Assembly (NCBI GenBank): GCA_017519865.1
Contig: JAFWRQ010000023.1
Coordinates: 1-64,000, forward strand
Source: Bacteroidales bacterium
GTDB taxonomy: Bacteria; Bacteroidota; Bacteroidia; Bacteroidales; UBA932
Direction of reading: 5' to 3'
Length of the DNA: 64,000 nucleotides
Made by a program: the position numbers and the translations under genes. The notes beneath the pieces were generated by a model. That model did not search any database, had not been told where the DNA came from, and saw only the letters and a list, made by a program, of their open reading frames with translations. Each line of letters begins with the position of its first letter. Position 1 is the stretch's first letter. Of the stretch, positions 35,546-45,090 are shown piece by piece.

Positions 35546-35576
35546 TTGGTTATGCCCTTAAAAATTTCTAACTTTG
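35546..35576 (+). promoter_or_regulatory. Strong promoter for the EF-G2-like gene
   Basis: TTGG from 35546 and TAACTTTG at 35569-35576 with 20-bp spacing, a full Bacteroidota consensus. The leader is about 50 nt. Confidence 0.8.
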
Positions 35577-35633
35577 CAAACTCCGCCGACAAACAGCGAA
35601 TTTTAGAAGAAATAACAATATAATAACTGAAAA

Positions 35634-37742
35634 ATGAAAGAGTATTCCACCAAAGACATCCGCAACGTGGTCCTTCTCGGCTCCACCAAGTCCGGCAAGA
35701 CCACCATGTCCGAGGCCATCCTTTTCGAGGGCAAGGTCATCGACAGAAGGGGCACGGTTGAGGACAAGAACACCGTCTCGGACTACACCGAGATCGAGAA
35801 GCTGAACCAGCGTTCCATCTACGGCGCTCCGCTGTATGCCGAGTTCGAAGGCAAGAAGATCAATGTCATCGACGCCCCCGGCGCAGACGATTTCTGCGGC
35901 GGCGCATTCGCTGCCTTCAAGGTCTGTGAGAACGGCGTCCTCCTCGTCAATGCCCAGCAGGGTGTCGAGGTCGGCACGGAGATCTTCGCCCGTCACGCCG
36001 GCAACGCCAAGCTCCCTCTCGTCCTCGCCATCAACCAGCTCGACAGCGAGAAGGCCGACTGGGACAACCTCCAGAACTCCCTCAAGGAGGCTTTTGGCGG
36101 CAAGCCCGTCTACGTCCAGTTCCCGGTCAACCCCGGTACCGCTTTCGACGCCTTCGTGGATGTCCTCACGATGAAATACTACAAGTTCACGGACCAGAAC
36201 GGCAAGCACACCGTCTCCGACATCCCTGCCGAGTTCGCAGACCAGGCCGAGACCATGCACGCCGAACTCGTCGAGAAGGCTGCCGAGTTTGACGAGGAGC
36301 TCATGATGAAGTTCTTCGACGAGGGCGACCTCACCGAGGAAGAGATCATCAAGGGCCTCTCCACCGGCTACGCCAACGGCGATGCATATCCCGTGTTCTG
36401 CCTTTCCGCAAAGAAAGACGTCGGTGTCCGCCGTCTTCTCGAGTTCATCACCCACCTCGGCATCGTGCCCGCAGGCAAGGAAAGCGACCCCGCATCCCTC
36501 TATATTTACAAGAACGACGTCGAGCAGCACCTCGGCGAGGTCTCGTTCTTCAAGGTCATGAGCGGCATCGTCACCACCGGTGTCGACTTCGAGGAGCCCA
36601 ATACCGGTGCCAAGGAGCGTTTCTCCGCCCTCTACGCCGTCGCAGGCCTCAAGAAGGAGTCCGTCAACTGCCTGCACGCCGGTGACTTCGGCTGCGTCGT
36701 GAAGCTCAAGAACGGCAAGGCCGGCACTACGCTCTGCGCCATCGGCGCCGGTCTCGACTACGGCAAGATCGCCTATCCCGCCCCCAAGTACCGCTGCGCC
36801 ATCAAGGCCAAGGTCCAGCAGGACGAGCAGAAGCTCGGCGACGCCCTCAAGAAGATCGCCTCCCAGGATCCCACCGTCATCGTGGAGTATTCCAAGGAGC
36901 TTCGCCAGACCATCCTCAGCGGCAACGGCGAGCAGCACATCAATGTCGTGAAGTGGAGACTCAACAACGAGTTCGGTCTCGACGTCGAGCTCTTCGCTCC
37001 GAAGGTCCCGTACCGCGAGACCATCACCAAGGTCGCCTGCGCCCAGTACCGTCACAAGAAGCAGTCCGGCGGCGCCGGCCAGTTCGGTGAGGTGCACCTC
37101 CTCGTCTGCCCTGCCGAGGGTGAGCTGAACACCAAGTTCATGATCAACGGCAAGGAAACCCAGCTCAACATCAAGACCCAGGACATCACCGAGATGGAGT
37201 GGGGCGGCAAGCTCGAGTTCTACAACTGCGTCGTCGGTGGTGCCATCGACCTCAGCTTCATGCCCGCTATCCTTAAGGGTATCAAGGAGCGCATGGTCGA
37301 AGGACCTCTCACCGGTTCCTATGCCCGCGACATCCGCGTCTTCGTCTACGACGGCAAGATGCACCCGGTCGACTCCAAGGAAATCGCCTTCATCATCGCT
37401 GGCCGCAACGCCTTCCGTGAGGCTTTCCGCAACGCCGGTCCCAAGATCCTCGAGCCTATCTACAATGTCGAGGTCATGACCCCGGCCGAGTACCAGGGCG
37501 CCTGTATGTCCGACCTCCAGAACCGCCGCGGTATCCTCGGCGACATGGGTTCCGACAAGGGCTTCGCCATCCTCAAGGCCCGCGTTCCTCTCGCTGAGCT
37601 CTACCGTTACTCCACGACCCTGAGTTCCATCACCTCCGGTTCCGCGACCTTCACCATGGAGTTCGCCGACTACCAGCCTGTCCCGGGAGACGTCCAGACC
37701 AAGCTCCTCGCCGACTACGCCGCCCAGGAGGAAGAGGACTAG
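35634..37742 (+). CDS. EF-G2-like elongation factor G paralogue with altered GTPase motifs
   Basis: 702-residue translational GTPase fold with all EF-G domains (domain IV near YRHKKQSGGAGQFGEVHL, domain V to the C-terminus). The P-loop is intact (GSTKSGKT, 16-23). Switch II, PGHxD in active EF-G, reads PGADD (82-86), so the His needed for GTP hydrolysis is missing; the NKxD guanine motif reads NQLD (134-137). Bacteroides thetaiotaomicron has an EF-G paralogue, EF-G2, described as lacking GTPase activity and needed for gut fitness; this protein fits that class by motif, not by proven orthology. Strong codon bias and the promoter suggest high expression. Confidence 0.88.
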   Translation: MKEYSTKDIRNVVLLGSTKSGKTTMSEAILFEGKVIDRRGTVEDKNTVSDYTEIEKLNQRSIYGAPLYAEFEGKKINVIDAPGADDFCGGAFAAFKVCENGVLLVNAQQGVEVGTEIFARHAGNAKLPLVLAINQLDSEKADWDNLQNSLKEAFGGKPVYVQFPVNPGTAFDAFVDVLTMKYYKFTDQNGKHTVSDIPAEFADQAETMHAELVEKAAEFDEELMMKFFDEGDLTEEEIIKGLSTGYANGDAYPVFCLSAKKDVGVRRLLEFITHLGIVPAGKESDPASLYIYKNDVEQHLGEVSFFKVMSGIVTTGVDFEEPNTGAKERFSALYAVAGLKKESVNCLHAGDFGCVVKLKNGKAGTTLCAIGAGLDYGKIAYPAPKYRCAIKAKVQQDEQKLGDALKKIASQDPTVIVEYSKELRQTILSGNGEQHINVVKWRLNNEFGLDVELFAPKVPYRETITKVACAQYRHKKQSGGAGQFGEVHLLVCPAEGELNTKFMINGKETQLNIKTQDITEMEWGGKLEFYNCVVGGAIDLSFMPAILKGIKERMVEGPLTGSYARDIRVFVYDGKMHPVDSKEIAFIIAGRNAFREAFRNAGPKILEPIYNVEVMTPAEYQGACMSDLQNRRGILGDMGSDKGFAILKARVPLAELYRYSTTLSSITSGSATFTMEFADYQPVPGDVQTKLLADYAAQEEED

Positions 37743-37760
37743 ACCTTTCAGCCAAGACAG

Positions 37761-37792
37761 AAAAAGTGCCGGTTTCCGTCCGGCACTTTTTT
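37761..37792 (+). terminator. Rho-independent terminator after the EF-G2-like gene
   Basis: AAAAAGTGCCGG / CCGGCACTTTTTT around a 7-nt loop. The next gene's -7 box begins 3 bp after the T-run. Confidence 0.88.
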
Positions 37793-37794
37793 GT

Positions 37795-37802
37795 TATCTT
37801 TG
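37795..37802 (+). promoter_or_regulatory. -7 promoter box (TATCTTTG) for the S51/ATP-grasp gene
   Basis: Exact match ending 8 nt before the ATG at 37811, so the mRNA is nearly leaderless. It excludes the alternative upstream start at 37766, which lies in the terminator. Confidence 0.65.
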
Positions 37803-37810
37803 CAGGCGCA

Positions 37811-39718
37811 ATGACGCTGATACTTACAGGGAGCCCCACCAGGTACGGGGAAGACCATATAACCGGGGACAACGGCCTGCTGGCCGAGGTGAAGTCGGCA
37901 CTGCCGCGGCGGCCGCGCGTGCTGCTGGTCAGCGCGGCGCCCAACGACAGGGGATTCACCGACTACGTACTCGAGTCCATGACGGAGTGCATATGCAGGT
38001 CCGGGATAGAACCCGCCGGGGTGACGATGCTGGACCGGCGCAATGCGGACCGCGCGCCGGCGCTGGTCCGCGCCGCGGACTGGATCGTCATGTGCGGCGG
38101 GCATGTACCTACCCAGAACCGTTTCATCCATGAGATCCGCCTGAAAGGACTCCTGAAAGGCTTTGACGGCCTGGTGATGGGGTGCAGCGCCGGGTCGATG
38201 AACTGCGCGGAACGCGTATATTCGCATCCGGAACTTCCGGGAGAGGCCGTGGACCCGTCATATCCCCGCTGGCTGGAAGGCCTCGGCCTGACTACCCGCC
38301 AGATCGTACCGCATTATGACCAGGTCCGTCACGCGGAGGTCGACGGGCTGAGGCTTTTCGAGGACATCATCTTCCCGGAGAGCTGGCGTCACGCTTTCTA
38401 CACATTCCCCGACGGGGGATACATCATCTCAAAGGACGGCCATGAGGAGATCCGCGGCCTTGCCTGGGAGATATCCAATGGCCAGATGAGACAGATATCT
38501 GATGAAAACCGAATATATACATTCATGAACGTCATTTTTATTTCCCCACACTTCCCACAGACTTACAGTCATTTCTGCTCGGGTCTGCGCGCAAATGGCG
38601 CGAACGTACTGGGCATCGCGGATGCCCCGTGGCACGAACTCAGCGACGAGTTGCGCGGTGCCCTTACAGACTATTACAAAGTCAACAACCTTGAGGATTA
38701 CGGCGAGATGTACCGGGCAGTCGCCTGGTTCGCCCATAAATACGGCAAGATCGACTGGATCGAGTCCAACAACGAGTACTGGCTTGAGCAGGATGCCCGC
38801 CTGCGCACGGACTTCAACGTCACCACCGGCATCAAGAGCGACCACGTGTCCGCCATCCGCAACAAATCCGAGATGAAGAAATACTACGCTGAGGGCGGTA
38901 TACCTACGGCGCGGCAGATAAAGGGCTCCGCCGGACAGGCCGCCGTGAGGGCCTTCGCCCGCAAGACGGGATTCCCCGTCATCGCGAAGCCCGACAGCGG
39001 CATGGGCGCTTCCGGTACCTACAAGCTGTGCTCCGAAGCGGAACTCGCCGACTGGTTCCTCTCGCATCCTGACAACTACGGTGCGTTTGTCATCGAAGAG
39101 TTCATAACCGGCCTTCTGGTGAGCTACGATGCCATTTACAATTCAGAGGGACAGCCGATATTCGAGAACAATACGGTGTTTCCCACTCCCATAATGGAGA
39201 TAGTCCACGCCAATTCCGAGACGTGCTACTGGACCAATAAGACCGTCCCGGCAAAACTCGCCGCCATAGGCCGCCGCACAGTCAAGGCCTTCGGCATCAA
39301 GGGCCGCTTCGTCCATCTGGAATTCTTCCAGCTGGACCGCGACCGCGAAGGCCTCGGCAGGAAAGGCGACTACGTCGGCCTGGAGGTGAACATGCGCCCG
39401 CCGGGAGGCTATACCCCCGACATGATGGATTTCGCGCATTCCACCGACGTGTTCAAGATCTGGGCGGACATGGTGGTCTTCGACAAGGCCGTCAAGGAGC
39501 AGGGCGAGCAGTTCTACTGCGCCTATGCCGGCCGCCGCGACTGCTACACTTACAGGCATAGCCACGAGGAGATCATGTCCCGTTACGGCTCCAATGTCTG
39601 CATGGCCGAACGCGTCCCGGCCGCCCTGGCGGACGACCTCTGCGACATGGCCTACATAGCACGCTTCAAGGACCGGAAAGAAATCGAAAAGTTCTTCGAT
39701 TTTGTCTGCCTTAAATAG
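37811..39718 (+). CDS. Fused peptidase S51-type domain and ATP-grasp ligase
   Basis: 635 residues. Residues 1 to about 225 match peptidase S51 (aspartyl dipeptidase E/cyanophycinase fold): Ser126 in GCSAGSMNC is the predicted nucleophile, and [11 protein letters not shown] is the family GG loop. Residues 239-635 match a full ATP-grasp carboxylate-amine ligase of the carbamoyl-phosphate-synthase-like type ([51 protein letters not shown] with the metal-binding Glu/Asn). An internal ATG at 38525 falls where a stand-alone ligase would begin, yet no stop separates the parts. Product unknown; an amide or peptide bond could be made by one half and cut or proofread by the other. Confidence 0.82.
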   Translation: MTLILTGSPTRYGEDHITGDNGLLAEVKSALPRRPRVLLVSAAPNDRGFTDYVLESMTECICRSGIEPAGVTMLDRRNADRAPALVRAADWIVMCGGHVPTQNRFIHEIRLKGLLKGFDGLVMGCSAGSMNCAERVYSHPELPGEAVDPSYPRWLEGLGLTTRQIVPHYDQVRHAEVDGLRLFEDIIFPESWRHAFYTFPDGGYIISKDGHEEIRGLAWEISNGQMRQISDENRIYTFMNVIFISPHFPQTYSHFCSGLRANGANVLGIADAPWHELSDELRGALTDYYKVNNLEDYGEMYRAVAWFAHKYGKIDWIESNNEYWLEQDARLRTDFNVTTGIKSDHVSAIRNKSEMKKYYAEGGIPTARQIKGSAGQAAVRAFARKTGFPVIAKPDSGMGASGTYKLCSEAELADWFLSHPDNYGAFVIEEFITGLLVSYDAIYNSEGQPIFENNTVFPTPIMEIVHANSETCYWTNKTVPAKLAAIGRRTVKAFGIKGRFVHLEFFQLDRDREGLGRKGDYVGLEVNMRPPGGYTPDMMDFAHSTDVFKIWADMVVFDKAVKEQGEQFYCAYAGRRDCYTYRHSHEEIMSRYGSNVCMAERVPAALADDLCDMAYIARFKDRKEIEKFFDFVCLK

Positions 39719-39730
39719 ACCTTTTTTTGT

Positions 39731-39738
39731 TACATTTG
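39731..39738 (+). promoter_or_regulatory. -7 promoter box (TACATTTG) for aspS
   Basis: Exact TAnnTTTG match, 26 bp before the ATG at 39765. It lies inside the longer open frame that begins at 39702, supporting the shorter start. Confidence 0.6.
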
Positions 39739-39764
39739 TTGATTGGAACAAAAGCACACGAGAT

Positions 39765-41534
39765 ATGTACAGAACCCACACTTGCGGTGAGCTGAGGCTC
39801 TCCGACCAAGGCAAGAAAGTCACCCTGGCGGGATGGGTGCAGAAATCCCGCAAACTCGGAGGAATGACCTTCATCGACCTGCGTGACCGCTACGGCATCA
39901 CCCAGCTCGTGGTCGATGCCGCCGCTCCCGCGGAGCTGGTAGAGACCGCGACCTCGCTGGGCCGCGAGTTCGTGATCCAGGTGGTCGGCACTGTCGTCGA
40001 GCGCCAGAGCAAGAACCCCAAGATGCCCACCGGCGACATCGAAGTGTCCATCGAGTCCATCAATGTCCTGAACAGATCCGTGACCCCTCCGTTCACCATC
40101 GAAGAGGAGAGTGACGGCGGCGAGGACATCCGCGCCAAATACCGTTATCTCGACCTTCGCAGGCCTCCGCTCCAGCGTGCCCTGGCCCTCCGCCACCGTC
40201 TCGCCCAGGAAATCCGCACCTATCTTGATGCCCAGGGTTTCATGGAGATCGAGACCCCCTATCTGATCAAGTCCACCCCGGAGGGTGCGCGCGACTTCGT
40301 CGTGCCGTCCCGCATGAACCCGGGCCAGTTCTACGCCCTGCCCCAGTCGCCTCAGACCTTCAAGCAGTTGCTTATGGTTGCGGGCTACGACCGTTACTTC
40401 CAGATCGTGCGCTGCTTCCGTGACGAAGACCTGCGCGCCGACCGCCAGCCGGAGTTCACGCAGATCGACTGCGAGATGAGTTTCGTGGAGCAGGAGGACG
40501 TCCTGAACATGTTCGAGGGCATGATGCGCTCGATGTTCAAGAACGCCCTCGGCGTCGACATCCCCGATCCGCTCCCGCGCATGAGCTGGTACGACGCCAT
40601 GGATTTCTACGGCTCCGACAAACCCGACATCCGTTTCGGAATGAAGATACACGAGGTCACGGACAAGGTCCAGGGCCATGGATTCTCCGTATTCGACAGC
40701 GTCGAGTACGTCGGCGCCATCGCCGCCCCCGGCTGCGCCGGCTATACCCGCAAGGAACTCGACGCCCTCACCGAATGGGTCAAGCGTCCCCAGGTCGGCG
40801 CCAAGGGCCTGGTGTACATCAAGTGCAATGAGGACGGTACTTTCAAGTCCAGCGTGGACAAGTTCTATTCTCCGGAGGAGCTGGCAGAGGTCGCCGCGGC
40901 CGTCGAGGCCAAGGCCGGAGACCTCGTGCTCGTGCTCTGCGGCCCCAAGCGCAAGACCCAGACCATGCTCGGCGTCCTGCGCATCGAGATGGGCGGCCGC
41001 CTCGGCTTCCGCGACCCCAAGGTCTTCGCTCCGCTGTGGATCGTCGACTTCCCGCTCCTGGAGTGGAGCGAAGAGGACGGCCGCTTCTACGCGATGCACC
41101 ATCCCTTCACCGCCCCCAAGCCGGAGCATGAGAAATGGTTCTATTCCGATAAGAAGGAGGACCTCGAGCGCGTCTGCGCCAATGCCTACGACTTCGTGCT
41201 GAACGGCACCGAACTCGGCGGAGGCTCCATACGTATCCACAACGCCGACATGCAGGGCCGCATGTTCGAAGTCCTCGGCATCGGCAAGGAAGAGGCCGAG
41301 TACAAGTTCGGCTTCATCATCAACGCCTTCAAGTTCGGCGCTCCGCCCCATGGCGGCCTCGCCTTCGGCTTCGACCGCGTCTGCGCCCTCTTCGGCGGCC
41401 AGGAGACCATCCGCGACTACATCGCCTTCCCGAAGAACAACCAGGGCCGCGACGTGATGATAGACTCTCCTTCCCTCATCGACCAGGTCCAGCTCGACGA
41501 GCTGCAGATCAAGACTTGCGCCAAGGAGTTATGA
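39765..41534 (+). CDS. aspS: Aspartyl-tRNA synthetase
   Basis: Class IIb aminoacyl-tRNA synthetase charging tRNA-Asp, 589 residues, of the bacterial type with a GAD insertion domain. The start at 39765 gives [11 protein letters not shown], the usual N-terminus. OB-fold anticodon-binding domain ([21 protein letters not shown]), motif 2 ([22 protein letters not shown]) and motif 3 (GLAFGFDRV) are clear. It is coupled by a 4-nt ATGA overlap to the epimerase gene that follows. Whether it is discriminating (Asp only) cannot be decided by eye. Confidence 0.97.
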   Translation: MYRTHTCGELRLSDQGKKVTLAGWVQKSRKLGGMTFIDLRDRYGITQLVVDAAAPAELVETATSLGREFVIQVVGTVVERQSKNPKMPTGDIEVSIESINVLNRSVTPPFTIEEESDGGEDIRAKYRYLDLRRPPLQRALALRHRLAQEIRTYLDAQGFMEIETPYLIKSTPEGARDFVVPSRMNPGQFYALPQSPQTFKQLLMVAGYDRYFQIVRCFRDEDLRADRQPEFTQIDCEMSFVEQEDVLNMFEGMMRSMFKNALGVDIPDPLPRMSWYDAMDFYGSDKPDIRFGMKIHEVTDKVQGHGFSVFDSVEYVGAIAAPGCAGYTRKELDALTEWVKRPQVGAKGLVYIKCNEDGTFKSSVDKFYSPEELAEVAAAVEAKAGDLVLVLCGPKRKTQTMLGVLRIEMGGRLGFRDPKVFAPLWIVDFPLLEWSEEDGRFYAMHHPFTAPKPEHEKWFYSDKKEDLERVCANAYDFVLNGTELGGGSIRIHNADMQGRMFEVLGIGKEEAEYKFGFIINAFKFGAPPHGGLAFGFDRVCALFGGQETIRDYIAFPKNNQGRDVMIDSPSLIDQVQLDELQIKTCAKEL

Positions 41535-42721
41535 CAGGTTTCATCGCTACGGACGCTATGATAAAGGACGTCAACGACGTCCTCGAGCACAATATCCTGC
41601 CGTTCTGGGACAGGCTCAAGGATCCTGCCGGGGGCTTCTTCGGCCAGATCGCGGGCGACGGTACCCTCATCAAGGACGCCCCCCGCGGCGCCGTACTCAA
41701 CGCCCGCATCCTCTGGACCTATTCCGCCCTCTACCGCAGGTTCCGCCGCAAGGAACACCTGATGGCCGCCGTACACGCCAAGGACTATTTCGTGGAGCAC
41801 TTCATGGACCACAAATACGGCGGAGTCTACTGGTCCCTTGACGCGAAAGGCAAGCGCCGGGTGGACAAAGCCCAGCTGTATGCCCAGAGTTTCGGCATCT
41901 ATGCCCTGGCGGAGTTCTATGCCGCCACGGGCGACGACGAAGCGCTCAAGGCGGCGGTGAACATTTACCATATCGTGGAGAGGCATTTCGCCGACCCTGT
42001 CAACGGCGGTTACATCGAGGCCCTCGGCCGCGATTTCGAGCCGCTTCAGGACATGCGCCTGAGCGAGCATGACGTCAACTGCCAGAAGACGATGAACTCC
42101 CACCTCCATCTGCTGGAGGGCTATGCGGCGCTGTTCCGCATCTGGCCCGACCCGGGCCTGAGGAAGCGGGTCGAAGCGCTGCTGGAACTGCTTGGGACAA
42201 GGATAATCAACCCTGAAACCGGACATCTTGAACTCTATTTCGACAAGGACTGGACGGTAGTGCCCGGAGGTATCTCATACGGTCACGACATCGAGACGTC
42301 GTGGCTCGCACTTGAGTGCGCGATGGCCGTGCGGAGTTTCGACACGGTTGAGCGCACCCGCGCGCTGGCGCGCCGCCTGTACGCTGCTGGCCTCGAAGGC
42401 CTCCAGCCGGACGGCAGCCTGACCTACGAGGTCAAGGCCACCGGCGAGGCCGACAACTCCCGCCAGTGGTGGGTCCAGGCCGAGTCCGTGGTGGGCAATC
42501 TCTGGGCCTGGAAGTATCTTTCCGAACCGGAAGGATACGTACGTGCCGTCAAGGCCTGGGAATACATCTCGCACCACCTCGTCGACCGCGAAGGAGGGGA
42601 GTGGTGGTGGAGCTGTGACGCTTCCGGCTCGCCGGACCGCTCTTCCGACAAGGCGGGAGAATGGAAATGCCCTTACCACAATGTCCGGATGTGCCTGCAG
42701 GTGATCGGCATTTTCGACTGA
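41531..42721 (+). CDS. Cellobiose/mannobiose 2-epimerase-type AGE family enzyme
   Basis: 396 residues from the ATG at 41531, overlapping the aspS stop. (alpha/alpha)6 barrel of the N-acylglucosamine 2-epimerase superfamily. It has the cellobiose 2-epimerase landmarks: [19 protein letters not shown] (conserved Arg), [30 protein letters not shown] and the terminal [11 protein letters not shown], the latter three carrying the family histidines. It epimerises the reducing-end sugar of beta-1,4-disaccharides at C2. In Bacteroidota mannan use, mannobiose 2-epimerase converts mannobiose to mannosylglucose for a GH130 phosphorylase; the GH26/GH5 mannanases earlier in the window make that role plausible. 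No GH130 gene is seen here. Confidence 0.85.
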   Translation: MTGFIATDAMIKDVNDVLEHNILPFWDRLKDPAGGFFGQIAGDGTLIKDAPRGAVLNARILWTYSALYRRFRRKEHLMAAVHAKDYFVEHFMDHKYGGVYWSLDAKGKRRVDKAQLYAQSFGIYALAEFYAATGDDEALKAAVNIYHIVERHFADPVNGGYIEALGRDFEPLQDMRLSEHDVNCQKTMNSHLHLLEGYAALFRIWPDPGLRKRVEALLELLGTRIINPETGHLELYFDKDWTVVPGGISYGHDIETSWLALECAMAVRSFDTVERTRALARRLYAAGLEGLQPDGSLTYEVKATGEADNSRQWWVQAESVVGNLWAWKYLSEPEGYVRAVKAWEYISHHLVDREGGEWWWSCDASGSPDRSSDKAGEWKCPYHNVRMCLQVIGIFD

Positions 42722-42728
42722 TTTTGGT

Positions 42729-42736
42729 TATATTTG
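42729..42736 (+). promoter_or_regulatory. -7 promoter box (TATATTTG) for murB
   Basis: Exact match ending 4 nt before the GTG at 42741, so the transcript should begin at or next to the start codon. Confidence 0.6.
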
Positions 42737-42740
42737 TATT

Positions 42741-43769
42741 GTGACAAGGATAGAGACGCATAAGGACCTGACCCGCAGGAATACCTTCGGAATGAAAGTA
42801 TCCTGCGCCTGTTTCGTCGAATACGACTCGCTGGAGGACCTCTTCAGCCTGGATTTCGGCGAACTGCCGCAGCCGGTGTTCCACGTCGGGGCTGGCTCCA
42901 ACCTTCTCTTCACCGGCGACTGGCCGGGCACCCTGCTGCACTCTTGCATCAAGTTCCTCCGTCCCATGGGCCTCGAGGAGGACGAGGTGCTCGTGGAGGT
43001 CGGCGCCGGGGCCGTGTTCGACTCCTTCGTGGAGTGGGCGTGCTCACGTGGCCTCTGGGGCGCCGAAAACCTCTCGCTCATCCCCGGAGAGGTCGGCGCC
43101 GCGGCCGTCCAGAACATCGGCGCGTACGGGGTCGAGGCCGGAGACATCATCGTCAGGGTGAACTGTTTCGACCGCGAGGCGCGCGAGATGGTGACCTTCG
43201 AGAATGCCGACTGCCGCTACGGTTACCGCACGTCTTTCTTCAAGGAGGAGGGCAAGGGCCGCTACATCATCACCAGCGTCCTGTTCCGCCTGTCCCGCAA
43301 GTACAATCCGAGGCTCGAGTACGGCAATATCCGTTCTGCGTTCGACGGCCGGCAGCCGATGCATCCCGACGATGTGCGCAAGGCCGTCTCGGACATCCGC
43401 AAGGCGAAACTTCCGGATCCTGCCGAGACCGGCAGCGCCGGCAGTTTTTTCAAGAATCCCGTCATTTCCGCGGAGCATTTCGCCAGGATAGAGGAGGTAG
43501 CCCGTGCCGAGTCCGGCCCGGACGTGCGCGTTCCTCACTTCGACACCCCTGAAGGTGTCAAGGTGCCGGCCGCGTGGATGATAGAGCGCTGCGGCCTCAA
43601 GGGCTTCAGGCTCGGCGACGCGGCCGTCTATGAAAAGCAGCCCCTCGTCATCGTCAACCTCACCGGTAAGGCCGCTCCCGAAGACATCCTTGCCCTTGAA
43701 CGCAAGGTCATCGCTGCAGTTAAGGATAAATTCGGCGTGGAACTCCACCCGGAAGTCGAACACATATAA
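42741..43769 (+). CDS. murB: UDP-N-acetylenolpyruvoylglucosamine reductase
   Basis: FAD/NADPH enzyme reducing the enolpyruvyl group to form UDP-MurNAc in peptidoglycan synthesis. 342 residues. RRNTFGMKVS is the conserved N-terminal motif; the FAD domain has VGAGSNLLF and SLIPGEVGAAAVQNIGAYG; GSAGSFFKNPV carries the catalytic Ser; a type I (E. coli-like) substrate loop is present. The start is GTG: the next ATG (42792) would remove the NTFG motif. murA follows 10 bp downstream, so two consecutive-step enzymes are together. Confidence 0.95.
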   Translation: MTRIETHKDLTRRNTFGMKVSCACFVEYDSLEDLFSLDFGELPQPVFHVGAGSNLLFTGDWPGTLLHSCIKFLRPMGLEEDEVLVEVGAGAVFDSFVEWACSRGLWGAENLSLIPGEVGAAAVQNIGAYGVEAGDIIVRVNCFDREAREMVTFENADCRYGYRTSFFKEEGKGRYIITSVLFRLSRKYNPRLEYGNIRSAFDGRQPMHPDDVRKAVSDIRKAKLPDPAETGSAGSFFKNPVISAEHFARIEEVARAESGPDVRVPHFDTPEGVKVPAAWMIERCGLKGFRLGDAAVYEKQPLVIVNLTGKAAPEDILALERKVIAAVKDKFGVELHPEVEHI

Positions 43770-43779
43770 TCTGTCGCCT

Positions 43780-45090
43780 ATGTCAACGTTCACGATCGAA
43801 GGCGGCCGGAAGCTTAGCGGCGAGATTGTCCCGCAGGGAGCCAAGAACGAAGCCCTGCAGGTCATCAGCGCAGTGCTTCTGACCTCCGAGGAGGTGAGGA
43901 TCTCCAACATCCCCGAAATCCTCGATATCAAGAATCTCATCGTCATGCTCGAGGGCATGGGCGTCAAGGTGCGTCGCCTGGCCAAGGGGGATTATTCCTT
44001 CCAGGCCGACGCCATCGACACTTCCTATGTGGAGAGCCTGGATTTCGTGCGCAAGAGCGCAGCGCTTCGCGGGTCCGTTATGCTGGTGGGACCGCTTCTG
44101 AGCCGTTTCGGACGGGCTTTCTTCCCCAAGCCCGGAGGCGACAAGATCGGCCGCCGCAGGGTGGACACCCATCTCGACGGCATGGTCCGCCTCGGCGCGG
44201 CGATGCAGTACAACTCCATAGTCCGGGCCTACCACCTGTGTGCTCCTAAGGAGGGCCTTAAAGGCTGCTATATGCTGCTTGACGAGGCTTCCGTCACCGG
44301 CACGGCCAACATCGTGATGGCCGCCGTGCTCGCCGAGGGCGTCACGACCATCTACAACGCCGCGTGCGAGCCTTACGTCCAGCAGCTCTGCCGCCTGCTG
44401 ACCGCCATGGGCGCCAGGATCGAAGGCATAGGCTCAAACCTTCTGACCATCACCGGAGTGAAGGAACTGCACGGCGCCTCGCACCGCATCCTTCCGGACA
44501 TGATCGAGGTAGGCAGTTTCATCGGCCTGGCCGCCATCTGCCAGTCGTCCCTCACCATCAAGGACGTATCCTACAAGGACCTGGGCATCATCCCCGAGTG
44601 CTTCCGCCGCCTGGGAGTCAAGCTTGAACAACGCGGTGACGACATCTTCGTCCCCGAGCAGGAGTCTTACGAGATCGAATCCTTCATCGACGGGTCCATA
44701 ATGACCCTCGCCGACGCCCCCTGGCCCGGCCTTACGCCGGACCTCCTGAGCGTCATGCTGGTGGTCGCCACCCAATGCAAGGGCAGCGTGCTGATCCATC
44801 AGAAGATGTTCGAAAGCCGCCTCTTCTTCGTCGACAAGTTGATCGATATGGGTGCGCAGATCATCCTCTGTGACCCTCACCGTGCCGTAGTCATCGGCCA
44901 CGACCACCGTTTCCGCCTGAGGGCCAACAATATGACCTCGCCCGACATCCGCGCGGGTATAGCCATGCTTCTGGCGGCCATGTCCGCCAAGGGCACTTCC
45001 GTGATAGACAATATCGAGCAGATCGACCGCGGATACGAAGACATCGATATCCGCCTCAACGCCTTGGGCGCAAGTATTACCCGGGGTTAA
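43780..45090 (+). CDS. murA: UDP-N-acetylglucosamine 1-carboxyvinyltransferase with Asp at the fosfomycin-target position
   Basis: First committed step of peptidoglycan synthesis, joining PEP to UDP-GlcNAc. 436 residues from the ATG at 43780 (MSTFTIEGGRKLSGEI); a longer frame from 43630 is inside murB and is not used. GAKNEALQVISA and the EPSP-synthase-like inverse barrel repeats are present. The loop normally PGGCxIG reads PGGDKIGRR with Asp121 in place of the Cys that fosfomycin alkylates, as in naturally fosfomycin-resistant MurA enzymes. Its TAA overlaps the stop codon of the convergent gene in a shared TTAA (45087-45090). Confidence 0.95.
   Translation: MSTFTIEGGRKLSGEIVPQGAKNEALQVISAVLLTSEEVRISNIPEILDIKNLIVMLEGMGVKVRRLAKGDYSFQADAIDTSYVESLDFVRKSAALRGSVMLVGPLLSRFGRAFFPKPGGDKIGRRRVDTHLDGMVRLGAAMQYNSIVRAYHLCAPKEGLKGCYMLLDEASVTGTANIVMAAVLAEGVTTIYNAACEPYVQQLCRLLTAMGARIEGIGSNLLTITGVKELHGASHRILPDMIEVGSFIGLAAICQSSLTIKDVSYKDLGIIPECFRRLGVKLEQRGDDIFVPEQESYEIESFIDGSIMTLADAPWPGLTPDLLSVMLVVATQCKGSVLIHQKMFESRLFFVDKLIDMGAQIILCDPHRAVVIGHDHRFRLRANNMTSPDIRAGIAMLLAAMSAKGTSVIDNIEQIDRGYEDIDIRLNALGASITRG

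Noticed and set aside
37766-37810. Longer N-terminus for the S51/ATP-grasp protein
   Set aside because: It overlaps the terminator hairpin and lies upstream of the promoter box at 37795-37802, so it would not be transcribed from that promoter.
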